From contig CM037591.1 in NCBI GenBank assembly GCA_021018995.1, forward strand, positions 5,958,001 to 6,022,000: a stretch of 64,000 nucleotides of DNA, written 5' to 3'. The translations under genes were made by a program, and so were the position numbers. Origin of the DNA: Chloranthus sessilifolius (taxonomy: Eukaryota > Streptophyta > Magnoliopsida > Chloranthales > Chloranthaceae). Of this stretch, positions 30,370-41,318 are shown piece by piece. Position 1 is the stretch's first letter. Each line of letters opens with the position of its first letter. The notes beneath the pieces were generated by a model. That model saw only the letters and a program-made list of their open reading frames with translations, did no database searches and was not told the DNA's origin.

Positions 30370-31104
30370 GAATGTTTGGAGGATGGGTGTGCCCTCTAAG
30401 AGCAGCAACATCCGAAATCTGGTTAGAATGCAAAAAGGTGATTAATCTTAAAGAGAAAAACGATCTTTTGCCATCGGGAGACAGAGAATCAAAAGTTTTA
30501 TTTAAGGAGCTGAAGTCTATTTTGAAGGAGGAGATCTATTGGAACCAAAACTCCATGCACAAATGGGTATAGACCGAAATACTAGATACTTCAAATCTCT
30601 GGCATACAAACCTGAGTAGTTTGTCATGCCTTTCGGGCTCTCAAATGCCCCTTTCATCATCTTATCCCGAAATCTGATGGTGCGGAGGACGTGGGGGCCT
30701 TCAGAGCTAAAGTCTAATTAATGGGCTCTATAAAATAATTGTTAAAATCCTCTCTATCCGTATCAAATATGTTTTGCCACAACTCATATTTGATAGTCAA
30801 TCCTCCTTCCTTCAAGGCTGTCTATTAGTGGAAACTTGCTCATTGCTCAAGAGTGTGTCCATTTCGACCACAGTAAGAAAAAATAGGGTCTCATCTTTAA
30901 GGTAGATGTAGAAAAAGCTTATGATAATGTTCAGTGAGACTTCTTGTGGTACATGTTGAATAGAATAGGAGTCAGGTTGAAATGGATAGAGTGGATGAAG
31001 GGGTGTATTTCATCCGTATGGATGATGGTCTTGATTAATGGCTCGGTGGAAAGTTTTTTCCGGGCCGAGAGGGGAATTCGTCAAGGTGACACCCTTATCT
31101 TCTT
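30370..31104 (+). pseudogene. LINE ORF2 reverse transcriptase remnant, left part
   Basis: Translated pieces fit a plant L1-type ORF2: an inter-domain helix region (LKSILKEEIYWNQNSMHKW, 30500-30570), then RT with SLINGLYKIIVKILSIRIK, LIFDSQSSFLQG, KVDVEKAYDNVQ-stop-DFLW, WIEWMKGCISSVW and GIRQGD near 31075. Stops and shifts abound. It stops where a minus-strand LINE end begins at 31105; the YADD box region and the C-terminus follow at 43567 beyond copia-2. Confidence 0.75.
30595..30662 (+). pseudogene. Tiny Ty3/gypsy RT fragment within LINE sequence
   Basis: About 65 bases encode YKPE-stop-FVMPFGLSNAPFIIL, the classic Ty3 RT block ([13 protein letters not shown]), which does not belong in a LINE. 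It is too short for a standard insertion. Confidence 0.5.
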
Positions 31105-32041
31105 TTTTTTAATGAATTACTAATTCATTTAAAAAAAGGGAATTAGCCCAGAGATTGAGCAAGATGCTCAAGCGGACAGATCAAAACCCGAGATTATAGG
31201 GAAAAGAGAAAATCAACCACTGCCTGACGGATCTGATTTAGCACTAGACTTGGCAAGAACATCAGCCTTGCTATTAGCCTCCCTAGGAATAAACGAGAAA
31301 GAAAAGGATCGACCACAAATGCTTTATGTTGATGTTATAAAAACTGTGAAGAATCCTCCAAGGTTTGGTGGATTTGTTCGTGATCCAATTGATGACGCAG
31401 TTGGAATCTCCCTCGATAAAGTATGCTTCACCAGGCGAATGAGTATATTGATGCCAAAATCAGCAGCACGAAGCTCTGCTTCATTATTGGAACCTTCTCC
31501 GAAATGAGTGCTATAAGAGTCGAGCAGATTTCCTTCGTGATCAGAAATAATTTCACCTCCACCCATTGCTCCCAGATTGCCTAGCAAGCAGCCATCGAAG
31601 TTGAGTTTGAGAGCCCCCTCAAGTGGAGGGTGCCATATTTCTCTCTTGCAAGGTCTTGAAGGCCCGCTCCGGCAAATTGAGAGCCAATTAGAAATTATTC
31701 TCTATCTGGAAATGGTCTTGAAGTAGGATAGGCTAGAGCACCAGTACGTTGACTGCTTTCCATGAGATAACAATAGACAAGGAGTTAGAAGAGGAATCAC
31801 GACATTAAAAAATTATGTTGTTTCTCTTTCCAGATGCACTAAATTGCAGCAAAGAGGATGGACTTCCATAGCAGTCTCCCACACAACTAGAAGGGAGCGA
31901 GAGGCCAACTGCTGATGAAATCAGCAACTGTGGAAGGCATAAGCCAGGGAGATAAGATACTCCCTTATCTCCCTTCCTTTTCTTAGTGGTAGCCAAGGGA
32001 TTGATTGCCTTCCTCCAAAAGGCAGTTGAGATAAATGTTTT
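31105..32041 (-). pseudogene. LINE 3' end with RNase H domain, minus strand
   Basis: The minus strand reads LNFDGCLLGNLGAMGGGEII, DHEGNLLDSYSTHFGEGSNN, EAELRA and, further on, FIPREANSKADVLAKSS, which is the RNase H (RVT_3-like) domain at the end of plant LINE ORF2. An A-rich 3' tail (TTAAAAAAAAGAAG on the minus strand) ends at about 31105. Middle parts are shifted. It is 5'-truncated and looks inserted into the plus-strand LINE. Confidence 0.75.
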
Positions 32042-32999
32042 TGTAAGTCCCTGATTGTCTCACTCTACGACAAAAACTATGTAGATCTCCTGAGGTTAGG
32101 TTGTGTGCCAAGATGAAAGGGTCTGCCTTTGATTCTAGAAGATCTCCAACAACTACCCTTTTGATCTACCTTTCAAAAGCATAAGACCATCTGTTTTTAA
32201 GCTAACAGAATCTGTTGTCTGGTCCCACAGCGAGCTGTCGCTGCAAATGAAAAAAAAAATTCCACAGCAAGCTGTACACTGGTAATAGCGAGCTGTGGCT
32301 ATTCACAGCACGCTATGATGGTAGCCACAGCGTGCTGTGGAGTCTCGAATCAGTTTTTACATTTTTTGCAAAAAGTATTCTCTTGGCTTCTACTAAGGGC
32401 TTTTTAGTCTTTTGGCTTTTTAGGTTTTTTATTTTTTGATAAAACCACCTTGAAACCAAGGAGAAAGAAAGAAAGCTAGATAGAGAGCTTCTTCCTCCTT
32501 GAGAAAACATTTTTTTCTTTAACCTTTGAAACCCTTGTTATTTTTGTGCAAAAATTGTGTTTAAAATCAAAGGTTTTTCTTCCCCCTCTTTCACTTTAAA
32601 AACTCATTTTGTTTTACTCAAGAGAGTTGAGTGTTTACCCCTAGAGATTAGGGTGTGATTGGTAGCCTTGTGAATCTCAAGGTGGATCGTTGTGCGCTCA
32701 TCAACGGAAAAGTATGTCATCCAAATTGGAATGCTATGGAATCAACCCGTGATGGGAAGTTGGATTGCTAGAGAGTGTGTTAGGGCATGAGCATATGTTG
32801 GTATACCTTTCAAACTCTTGTAATCATTCTTTTCATAGTAGATTTGTGGTGTGGACTTAGGTCCCGTGGTTTTTCCCAGTGATTAGGTTTCCACGTATAA
32901 CTTGTGTTGTGGATCGACTGGTTGTGATCTTCGTGTATTCTCTAGATTAATTAGAATAAATCGAATACCCATATAAATTCCAAAGTTTTAGGAATTTCA
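32042..32999 (+). repeat. copia-2 5' LTR (958 bp)
   Basis: Starts TGTAAGTCCCTG and ends GGAATTTCA. The palindrome cluster (ACAGCGAGCTGT, ACAGCAAGCTGT, CAGCACGCTAT, CACAGCGTGCTGTG) is at about 32226-32341. The 3' LTR carries an additional ~36 bp of this cluster. Confidence 0.92.
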
Positions 33000-33001
33000 A
33001 T

Positions 33002-33013
33002 TGGTATTGCAGC
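33002..33013 (+). other. copia-2 primer binding site
   Basis: TGGTATTGCAGC directly after the LTR is a decayed match to the initiator tRNA-Met complement TGGTATCAGAGC. Confidence 0.7.
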
Positions 33014-33052
33014 TAAGTTCGCTTGTGTTGATTCTTTTTTAATCGAGCGTCT

Positions 33053-34985
33053 ATGGCGTATTCGGGAAATTCTGATTTACCTACGGAGGGCATTTCCACG
33101 ACACGACCTCCGTTGTTTGATGGTCATAATTATCAATATTGGAAGGCTAGGATGAGGGCCTTTCTCAGATCTATGGATCTTATGGTTTGGTCTGCGGTTG
33201 AGACTGGGTGGACTCCACCTCAAGAAATGGTCCAGTTGGATGGCATTGATAAAATCTCTGGCAAACCCGCTCACCGTTACAGCAATGAAGAAAAACAGGC
33301 TGCACATGATAACTCCAGAGCTTTGTATGCTATTTTTGGAGCTGTAACGGCCTCTGAATTTAGAAGGGTTTGCAATTGTGAGGTGGCTAGAGAAGCCTGG
33401 TTGATACTGGAGACCACTTATGAAGGGACTCCACAAGTTAAGATTAACAAGTTGCAGATGTTAACTACGCAATTTGAAAATCTTAGAATGGAGGATGATG
33501 AGAAGTTTACGAACTTCTATACCAAACTGAATGATATTGTCAATGGATCCTTCTACTTGGGTGAGGAGATACCACCTAACAAAGTGGTCAGGAAGGTTCT
33601 AAGATCCTTGCCGGAAAGGTTTAGACCTAAGGTGACGGCTATCTCTGAAAGCAAGAACATTGACAAGATCAATATAGATGAACTTGTTGGATCTCTTCAA
33701 ATGTATGAATCTAAGATTCAAGGTAGTCTGAAGCAGAAAGGAGTTGCCTTCCGGTCCTCAAGGAAAATTGATAATGAGGAATGTGGAAGTGATGATGATG
33801 AGGACTTCACACTATTTGCCAAAAAGTTTAAGAAAATTTTCAAGAATAAGAATAGTGCTGGGAAGTCCTATGAGAAACCTAAGATTCCTGTTAAAACGTC
33901 ACTTAAGGAACCATCTGAGGAGACTCAATGCTTCAAATGCCGCAGCTATGGGCATTTTGCTTATGACTGTCCCAATAAGAAGAAAAATCTTGGGAAATCC
34001 AAAGCAATGACCGCAGCAATAGAAGATGATACTAGTGAAGAGAGCTCCTCGGATAAGTCTCAAGTGTCACAACATAGATTTCGGGCTTTTACTGCTTCCA
34101 TTCATGGGAAGTTTCATGCTTGCTCTCATGAATGTTCTGATGAGGATGATGATGATGTGGACATATTTGAAGTCTATGATGAACTTTATCTTGTAAGTGT
34201 TCAATTGAATAAAGAAAAGATGAAGTTGATCAGAGATGTGTCATCTCTTTCATCCTCATGTGTTGTTAACAATGTTGAGTGTAGTCTGTTGTCTCAAAAT
34301 GTTATTGCCCTTGAAGATGATGTAAAATTTTTGGAAAACAAAGTGGAATTTGTGCTTGCTGAAGGAGGATAATATTTTTCAAAATACAACAGTCTCCTAG
34401 GTGAAAATGAGAGGCTCAAGAGAGAGCTTTCAAATGAAAAGGTCACCCTAACCAAATTGCAAAGTGCTAGGGTTGACACTCAAAGGGCATGGGATTCTTG
34501 TAAAAGATGGAATGATAAAACCGGGTTGGGTTTTAAAGAAGAAAATCATTCCATCATTGGGAACAAGGGAAAAGGGAAAATGCAATTTGTTCCCAAACTC
34601 TCTGAAAAAAATAACTGGGAAGCTTCTTCTAGCTTATCTCCCCTATTACCCACCCCCTCACTATCTAGTGGTGCTAGTGATAAAAAGGGTCCCATTTGTT
34701 TCTACTGTGCTAGAAAAGGACACATAAATTTCATATGTCCTGTTAGAAAAATAGATCTTTTTTGCCAAAAACATGATAAGATAGTCTTCTATCGACTGAG
34801 GGCTATGGGAAATTTTCTGAAATGGAAATGGGTGAAGAAGAATACTGAAACTGTTTTAGTTGCACACACTGCTCTACAGGCATTTGAACCATCTAAGTGG
34901 TTTCTTGATAGTGGGTGCTCTAAACACATGATTGGAAACAAAACTTCTCTTTTCTTCAGAAAAGTAATGATTCCGGTTGTGTGAC
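33053..34985 (+). pseudogene. copia-2 gag and start of protease
   Basis: From ATG 33053 an open frame of 439 codons begins MAYSGNSDLP. It holds the copia gag domain (FDGHNYQYWKARMRAFLRSM, CEVAREAWLILETTYEG, DEKFTNFYTKLNDIVNGSFY), an acidic linker and the first knuckle CFKCRSYGHFAYDC near 33925. A TAA at 34370-34372 interrupts; the next frame continues with GENERLKRELSNEKVTL (coiled-coil-like), a second knuckle CFYCARKGHINFIC near 34700 and the protease active site KWFLDSGCSKHM near 34895-34930. In this family gag and pol are normally one reading unit with recoding, so the stop could be decay or regulation; copia-1 lacks it, which favours decay. Confidence 0.85.
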
Positions 34986-35249
34986 TTTTGGAAATGGTGA
35001 AATTTCAAAAATTGTTGGTAAAGGAGTTGTCGATGCTCCTGGATATCCTAAACTCTCAGAAGTATTATATGTTGAAGGACTCAAGGCTAATTTGATTAGC
35101 ATCAATCAATTGTGTGATGAAGGGATGAACATCACCGTTACCAAATCTGGGTGTTCTATGATTGATGACACTGGTAATGTCTTTATGAGTGGAATCAGAT
35201 CCTTCGAAACTGCTATACTTTTCATGTTCAATCTGAATCTTCTTGTCTA
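34981..35249 (+). pseudogene. copia-2 protease, C-terminal part
   Basis: TFGNGEISKIVGKGVVDAPG, LSEVLYVEGLKANLISINQL and SGCSMIDDTGNVFMSG are the typical copia protease/pre-integrase region. It is one frame off the preceding DSG part, so a small indel lies near 34978. Confidence 0.82.
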
Positions 35250-36330
35250 ATGGCCTCCAGTGATGAACTTGACCTATGGCACCGTCGTCTAGGTCATGAC
35301 ATGAACACCAAGGACCTAATGAAAATTGCTAATAATGAAATTATCAAAGGTCTTCCCAAACTAAGAAAGGTTTCTGACTCTGTATGTGGTGCCTGTCAGT
35401 TGGGCAAGCAAACACGAGCTCCACATAAGAAACTCTCTAGTACTGCTACTTCCTGTGTGCTTGATCTAATTCACTTTGATCTCGTTGGACCTATGAAAGT
35501 TAGCAGTATTGGAGGAAAGAGATACATCTTAGTCATGGTTGATGATTACTCTCGGTATACCTGGATTGCCTTTTTGCGAGAGAAATCTAGAGCCTTTGAT
35601 GAATTTGTTGTTATTGTTAGACGGTGTCAAGTTAAAAAGGGTTTGAATGTAAAACGTATTCGGAGTGATAGAGGAGGTGAGTTCAGTAACTCAAAGTTTG
35701 ATGAGTTTTGTAACTCCTTGGGAATCATGCAAGAGTTCTCTTCTCCTCACACCCCTCAGCAAAATGGAGTGGCGGAAAGAAAAAATTGTTTGCTCCAAGA
35801 AATGGCTCGTGTCATATTAAATGCCAAGGATTTGGCACAACACTTTTGGGCTGAAGTTGTGTCTACTGCTTGTCACATTTCAAATAGGGTGTTTGTTCGT
35901 CCTGGTACTGACAAAACACATTATGAACTTTAGAATGACAAGAAGCCTAAAGTGAGCCATTTCAGAACTTTTGGAAGTCAATGCTACATCTTGAATGATC
36001 GTGATAACTTGGGAAAATTTGATCCCAAGAGTGACCCTGGGATCTTAGTCCATGATAGAATCTTATAATGTGGTTATTGATGATCGTGGTAGCATTTCTC
36101 GTGTTGTAGATAATAGTGAGGATTGTTTGGTCCCTCATGGCGGTTCTGACATTGGTACTCTCCCCTCTGTTTCATCTGAAGAGAATCAACCAACTGATGT
36201 GAATCATGGTTCTCCGACTCATCTTTTAGAGGAACCGCAAATTGCGAGAAAGAAGCATCCTTCGTATGCTAGAGATATGAAGAGTCACTCTCAAAGTGAT
36301 ATCTTAGGAGACTCTAGTGCTGGTTTATAG
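35250..36330 (+). pseudogene. copia-2 integrase
   Basis: The HHCC domain is visible (LDLWHRRLGHDMNTKDL, CGACQLGKQTR), then core blocks HFDLVGPMKVSSIGGKRY, VMVDDYSRYTWIAFLREK, KRIRSDRGGEFSNSKFDEFC and PQQNGVAERKN, with the DDE triad intact. TAG at 35931-35933 replaces Trp in HYELWNDKK (G-to-A). The C-terminal part (KPKVSHFRTFGSQCYILNDR, LGKFDPKSDPGIL) and the variable linker with HPSYARDMKSHSQSDILGD follow in shifted frames. Confidence 0.9.
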
Positions 36331-36342
36331 ACCTGACGTAGC

Positions 36343-37193
36343 TTGAAACATGTTGCTAATATCATCTGTAACATTTGCTACAAGTCTACCCTTGAGCCGA
36401 GAAATATGAAGGAAGTTCTGATTGATGACAAGTGGATTCTTGCCATGCAAGAAGAGTTACTTCAATTTTTGAGAAATGATGTTTGGGATCTTGTCCACCG
36501 TCCTTCTAGTACTCGTGTCATTGGTACTAAATGGATCTTCAAGAATAAGACGGATGAGAAGGGAAACGTCATTAAGAATAAGGTTGGGTTAGTGGCTCAA
36601 GGGTACACCCAGGTCGAAGGGATTGATTTCCATGAAACCTTCGCCCCTGTGGCTAGATTGGAGTCCATCCGCATGATGTTGGCCATAGCTTGTAACTTTG
36701 GTTTTAAGCTATTTCAAATGGATGTCAAGAGTGCTTTTCTTAATGGTGTGTTGCAAGAGGAAGTGTTTGTCGAGCAACCAAAAGGTTTTGAAGACCCACA
36801 CAATCCTCTTCATGTGTATAAGTTAAAGAAAGTGTTGTATGGGTTAAAACAAGCTCCTCGGGCCTGGTATGAGCGTTTGACAAAATTCTTAGTGTCAAAT
36901 GGTTTTGATAGAGGGGTGTTGACAAGACTCTTTTCATCTTGCGTGAGAAGAGCTCTTTAACTGTTGCCCAAATCTATGTGGATGACATTGTTTTTGGATC
37001 CACTCATGAGCCCAAGACTAGGTGGTTCTCTAACTTGATGATGTCTGAATTTGAGATGAGTCTTCTTAGCGAGCTTACTTGTTTTCTCGGGTTGCAAATT
37101 AAACAGTGTAATTCGGGTATATTCATTTCTCAATCAAAATATGCTCGTGAACTTGTCAAAAAATTTGGATTGGAGAACTTCAAACATGCTTGA
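36343..37193 (+). pseudogene. copia-2 reverse transcriptase
   Basis: RT blocks in order: KWILAMQEELLQFLRNDVWD, GTKWIFKNKTDEKGNVIKNK, LVAQGYTQVEGIDFHETFAP, LFQMDVKSAFLNGVLQEEV, YGLKQAPRAWYERLTKFL. A small indel near 36915 shifts the frame; then IYVDDIVFGS (catalytic YVDD at 36975-36986) and CFLGLQIKQCNSGIFISQSK. A TGA at 37191-37193 replaces Arg before TPMN. Confidence 0.92.
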
Positions 37194-37916
37194 ACTCCAA
37201 TGAACACTACAGCTAAACTCTCTAAGGATGTCTCTGGAATTGAGGTGAATAATACTCTGTATCGCAGTATGATAGAAAGTTTGCTCTATTTGACTGCCAC
37301 ACGTCCTGACATTGCCTTTAGTGTCAGGATATGTGCTCGCTATCAAGCCTCTCCTCGGGAATCTCATTTGAAATGTGTTAAGAGGGTCATCCGTTATGTG
37401 AACGGGTCTTCTGAGTTAGGTCTTTGGTACCCGTTTGAGACCACGTCCTCTCTTGCTTGCTATTCTGATGTCGACTGGGCAGGGAATGTGGATGATCGCA
37501 AGAGCACTAGTGGGGGTTGTTTCTACATTGGAAATTGTCTTATCTCTTGGTTCAGTAAGAAACAATCCTCCATCTCCTTGTCCACCGCTGAGGCAGAATA
37601 CATTACTGCTGGGAGCCGTTGTACCCAAATCTTATGGATGAAGCAAATGCTTCTGGATTACGGGATTGATCAAGAAGTGATCGTGCTTCACTGTGATAAT
37701 ACTAGTGCGATTTGTATTTCTGAGAATCCGGTGCAACACTCTCGTACTAAGCACATCGACATTCGCTTTCACTTCATTCGTGAGCTGGTTGAAGACAAAG
37801 TCACTTTAACTCATATTGACACTGAACTTCAACTAGCTGATATTTTCATTAAGCCTCTGGACGTTGCTCGATTTGAGTATCTTCACAAATCTTTTGGCAT
37901 GTGCCTCATTGATTAA
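37194..37916 (+). pseudogene. copia-2 RNase H
   Basis: The domain is open to its natural end: YSDVDWAGNVDDRKSTSGGC, SLSTAEAEYITAGS, LHCDNTSAICISENPVQH, SRTKHIDIRFHFIRELVED, HIDTELQLADIFIKPL, stop after CLID. The catalytic Asp and Glu residues are present. It is the undisturbed counterpart of the copia-1 domain that gypsy-1 split. Confidence 0.9.
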
Positions 37917-38364
37917 TGTCGTGTGTATGTTGGTTTTCTTTAGTTTATTCTTATTGTTTTGTTGCTTTGTTTTTTTTTCCTTCTTGTTTGGTTTTATTTG
38001 TCTTCTCTGTTTCTTCTTGTGTAGCTGACTGTCATTGGTGATTTTATTGTTTGATTTACGGCCTCCATTGACACATCTATCATGTCTTGAGAATGTTCTT
38101 CTGTTTGTGTTGGCTCTTTTCACTCATGACTAGATTATTGTTTCTAATTGTCGGCTATTTTTTCTTTTATTGCATGAAATGATTGTTTCTCTCTACATTG
38201 CAAGCTGCTCTTTTCTTGCACTTGATTTGTCGTCTTGGACTTATAGTATCTCATGTGGTTATGTGAAGCTCTCATTCCTACGTCGTGATCACAATACACA
38301 CCTAACTAGTGTAAGTTGGCGTATCATTCCGTATGTCATGTGAGATAGCTTCCATTGGTTTGGA

Positions 38365-38439
<75 letters not shown>

Positions 38440-39224
38440 GAGAACTGTTTCTGTGAGCTTTGTGTCATGAGTCCGTGAGGATGTCGTCTGAAATAATTTT
38501 GTGATCTGTGGGTTTCAAATGCTATGCAATCAAATGAGTGTTCTATGTCCACTTTGTGAGAGCTACCCACTACTCGCCTCTTGGACGGACTTGCCGAGCG
38601 TCTTATCAACGTAAGCACTGCGCCTACAAGAGTGTTCTGTCTGCATGAGAAGAAATGGCAACATGTGTGCCTTAATTAAAATGCGTCCTTTTTAAACCAC
38701 CTCTGAGCAATGCTCCAGATCGAGACGACACCTCTGGTGTGTGTCTTGTTTCTTTTTGCTTTGCAATGTAGAGCGAAGCGCTCGTCATGTCATGCTTCTT
38801 GTCCATTATTTCTAGCTGATTTTTTGAACTTTATTCTCTGTTAAGTGTGGCATTGGTTCATTTGTTTTGCTTGGTTAGGTGTTTTTGACGCATGATGGGT
38901 GTCTCATTTTTTTTGGCCTAGTTGCTCTCATTTTATCTTCACCATTGTCGTTCTCTACCTGGAAGTTGAGTTTAAAAAAAAAAAAAAAAAAAAAAAGGAC
39001 AGCCCTCTGTGTTTTCGTCACGAGTCTTTGTCATTGAGCATTCTTACCCTTCGCCAAGATTTTTTTCTTTTCACGAAAGAAGTGGGTTCCAAAGCAATGT
39101 GGCTAAAATGTTTTCTCTATCATCCTCGGCGGTTATGATTTTTTATTAATCGATTCTTTGGACTCTGACGACTTGTCAACATCTTCTGTGTAGTCAATCT
39201 TAAGGGTCTTCCTAGATTGTATGG
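37917..39224 (+). other. copia-2 noncoding spacer with (TA)n and poly(A) tracts
   Basis: No coding seen. A (TA)n tract at 38366-38435 and a 23-base A run at 38974-38996 are present. Parts align to the copia-1 spacer (7176-8193). Codon-like stretches across the TA tract are artefacts. Confidence 0.7.
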
Positions 39225-39530
39225 CGGAGCGCGCCGCTGAATTCTTGCAGCGCGCTGTTCTTTTGTGAGGCTGACTTCTGTTTGGTTACACAGCACGCTA
39301 TGCCTCCTTTGACAGCGTGCTGTCTTTGTTGACTCTCCTCGCTATTGCCGCGGTGTGTTTTTTTTTTTCTTATCAACATTGCACTTATTCGCCTGATGGT
39401 GTGGTGTCTCGTTTCTCGATGTGGCTTAGTGTTGCTGCTTATTCTCAAGGTGCTTTCTCTGGGAACCGTACTGTGTCTTAATGACAGCGCGCTGTGGGTT
39501 TCCAACAGCGCGCTGTGCATCCTGACCATT
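39225..39530. repeat. copia-2 internal palindrome array (CACAGCGCGCTGTG type)
   Basis: Copies include GCAGCGCGCTGTT, CACAGCACGCTATG, GACAGCGTGCTGTC, GACAGCGCGCTGTG and CAACAGCGCGCTGTG, ending about 70 bp before the extra ORF start. The same motif family lies in the LTRs. Confidence 0.82.
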
Positions 39531-39540
39531 TGCTATATAA
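39531..39540 (+). promoter_or_regulatory. Candidate TATA box before the copia-2 extra ORF
   Basis: GCTATATAAG precedes a pyrimidine-rich leader (TTTTTTTTTCCTCTTCTCTC) and lies about 60 bp before the ATG at 39597. The position relative to the palindrome array mirrors gypsy-1. Confidence 0.5.
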
Positions 39541-39596
39541 GTTTTTTTTTCCTCTTCTCTCTTCTTGTTTTTTTTTTTTCTTCTTTCCTTGCTCTC

Positions 39597-40688
39597 ATGG
39601 CTCCCCGCAAGAAAACCAAGAAGGCATCATCCTTGGCCGCGTTCCTCTCTGCAGCTGCGAAAGCTAACTTCATGATCATGCAGTCCCGCGCTCTTTCCAT
39701 GGAGCGACATTTTGATCTCTCTTGCTTCAACGAGTACACATTTATTGGCAAAATTTTCGCTCGCAACTGGGTGCCACTGTTCTCCATTCGGGGTTCGGCT
39801 TATGCCGAGTTAGTCCTCATGTTCTATGCTAACTACGATTCCGAGTTAAGCATCTCTTCCCTTGACAAGAAGCGCCTCATTTCGTAGGTTAATGGCATTC
39901 AAGTGACAGTGACTCCGACATCAATCTCTGCTATCCTTAAGCTTCCACTTATCCTGACAGGGATTGTCTACCCTCGTGACTCCACCACTCCTCCCGATGA
40001 TTTTCCTGATTTCGATTGGCAGACTGCGGTTGATCATGTATGTACCCTTCCTGGCTTGAATCCTAAAACGCCTAAATCTGCTCGGTCATTAAAACTTCAG
40101 TTCTATGTCTTACGTTTCTTGGTTTTCGGCACACTCTGGCCGAAGATTGGAAATTTTAATGAGGTTCGGCTCCCTGAGATTTTTTTGATGTGGTTGATCG
40201 ATACCGATCGCCCCGTGTGTCCTTCTACTGCCATTTGGCGAATTATTCGGAGTCGTTGTTTGTCTCTTCGTGAAAATTCTGCCATTCCCTTCCCTATCAT
40301 CCTTTCGAAAATTCTTGATATGTTCCTTATGGTGCCTGCTCACTCGGTATTGTCGTATCAGACTACTGATTTCCAGGCGTCACATCTTGCTACGGCTGAG
40401 AGCACGTGACGCAAACACAATGCGTCTGCGCCTTCTTCGTCCTCTGCACCAGTAGCTTCCTCTTCCCAGCCTACTCGTGATCGTCCCCTATCGAATCTGG
40501 ATTTTCAAAACCTTGTGGTGCATCTGTTTGATGATGTTGATCGTTCCCTGCGTCATCTTCACAATGATGTGGCTGTTGTGGAGTCGCGTGTGGAGCAGCT
40601 GATCGACAACTTCGAACGGTGGAAAGCATATGAGGGAGAGGAGGACTATGCGGATGAGGAAGGTGCGGTGGCGGGTGGCCCGAAATAG
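39597..40688 (+). pseudogene. copia-2 extra 3' ORF, plant-transposon-protein type, two stops
   Basis: ATG 39597 (MAPRKKTKKASS) opens a frame of 363 codons ending in TAG at 40686-40688. It is interrupted only by TAG at 39885-39887 and TGA at 40407-40409; copia-1 has Trp at the latter, so that is G-to-A. Residues about 42-100 read FDLSCFNEYTFIGKIFARNW and LFSIRGSAYAELVLMFYANY; then SISAILKLPLILTGIVYPRD, LKLQFYVLRFLVFGTLWPK, a Ser/Pro linker and a C-terminal helix NLVVHLFDDVDRSLRHLHND likely to coil. The N-terminus is strongly basic. It shares the motif shape '(A/G)SxYxxxVxxFY' with the gypsy-1 ORF. The role is unknown; it sits where SIRE elements carry an env-like ORF, but I see no signal peptide or membrane anchor. 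Confidence 0.78.
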
Positions 40689-41099
40689 TGAACAGGGAAC
40701 TACTTCTATGTCTTTTCATGGTGTTTGCTTGGTGGTGGTATACTTGTTCTATACTCTTGTGGTTGTCATGGGTACTTCTTGTTTGTGATCTTTATTCTCT
40801 TCGTGTATGGATTTGTAAATTTTTTATTGTGATCTTTTTGGCTCCCTTTGTCCCTTCTGACAAAAAGGGGGAGAAACGTTTACTGTTCAATCTATTCTAT
40901 GTTGGTATGTGATTTATTTTTTTGCAGGGCTTTTGATGAAGACCCATCTTGGCTTAGGATAGGTATAGACTTAGGGGGAGATCTTCTGTCCATGTAATCT
41001 TATTTTGTACTTTATAGAGATATTTGTATAGGATTCTTGGGACTTAATTGATTGTAATTTTATTTGGATTGTAAACATAGTTTTTATCGTAGAATGTGA
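40689..41099 (+). other. copia-2 3' untranslated region
   Basis: No gene seen. It is T-rich, and ACAAAAAGGGGGAGAAACG near 40860 looks like a second, upstream polypurine tract. The copia-1 counterpart is 4667-4990. Confidence 0.65.
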
Positions 41100-41112
41100 C
41101 AAAGGGGGAGAT
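41100..41112 (+). other. copia-2 polypurine tract
   Basis: CAAAGGGGGAGAT abuts the 3' LTR. Confidence 0.9.
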
Positions 41113-41318
41113 TATAAGTCCCTGATTGTCTCACTCTACGACAAAAACTGTGTAGATCTCCTGAGGTTAGGTTGTGTGTCAAGATGGAAGGGTCTGCCTT
41201 TGATTCTACAAGATCACCAATCACTACCCTTTTGATTTACCTTTCAAAAGCATAAGACCATCTGTTTTTAAGCTAACAGAATCTGTTGTCTGGTCTCAGA
41301 GCGACCTGTGGGGTTGCC

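Noticed and set aside
38289-38618. 109-codon minus-strand frame in the copia-2 spacer
   Set aside because: Runs through a (TA)n tract and is antisense to the element; no domain.
39597-40688. Envelope glycoprotein gene of copia-2
   Set aside because: It sits where SIRE elements have an env-like ORF, but I see no signal peptide, transmembrane anchor or furin-like site; the product looks basic and soluble with a coiled coil.
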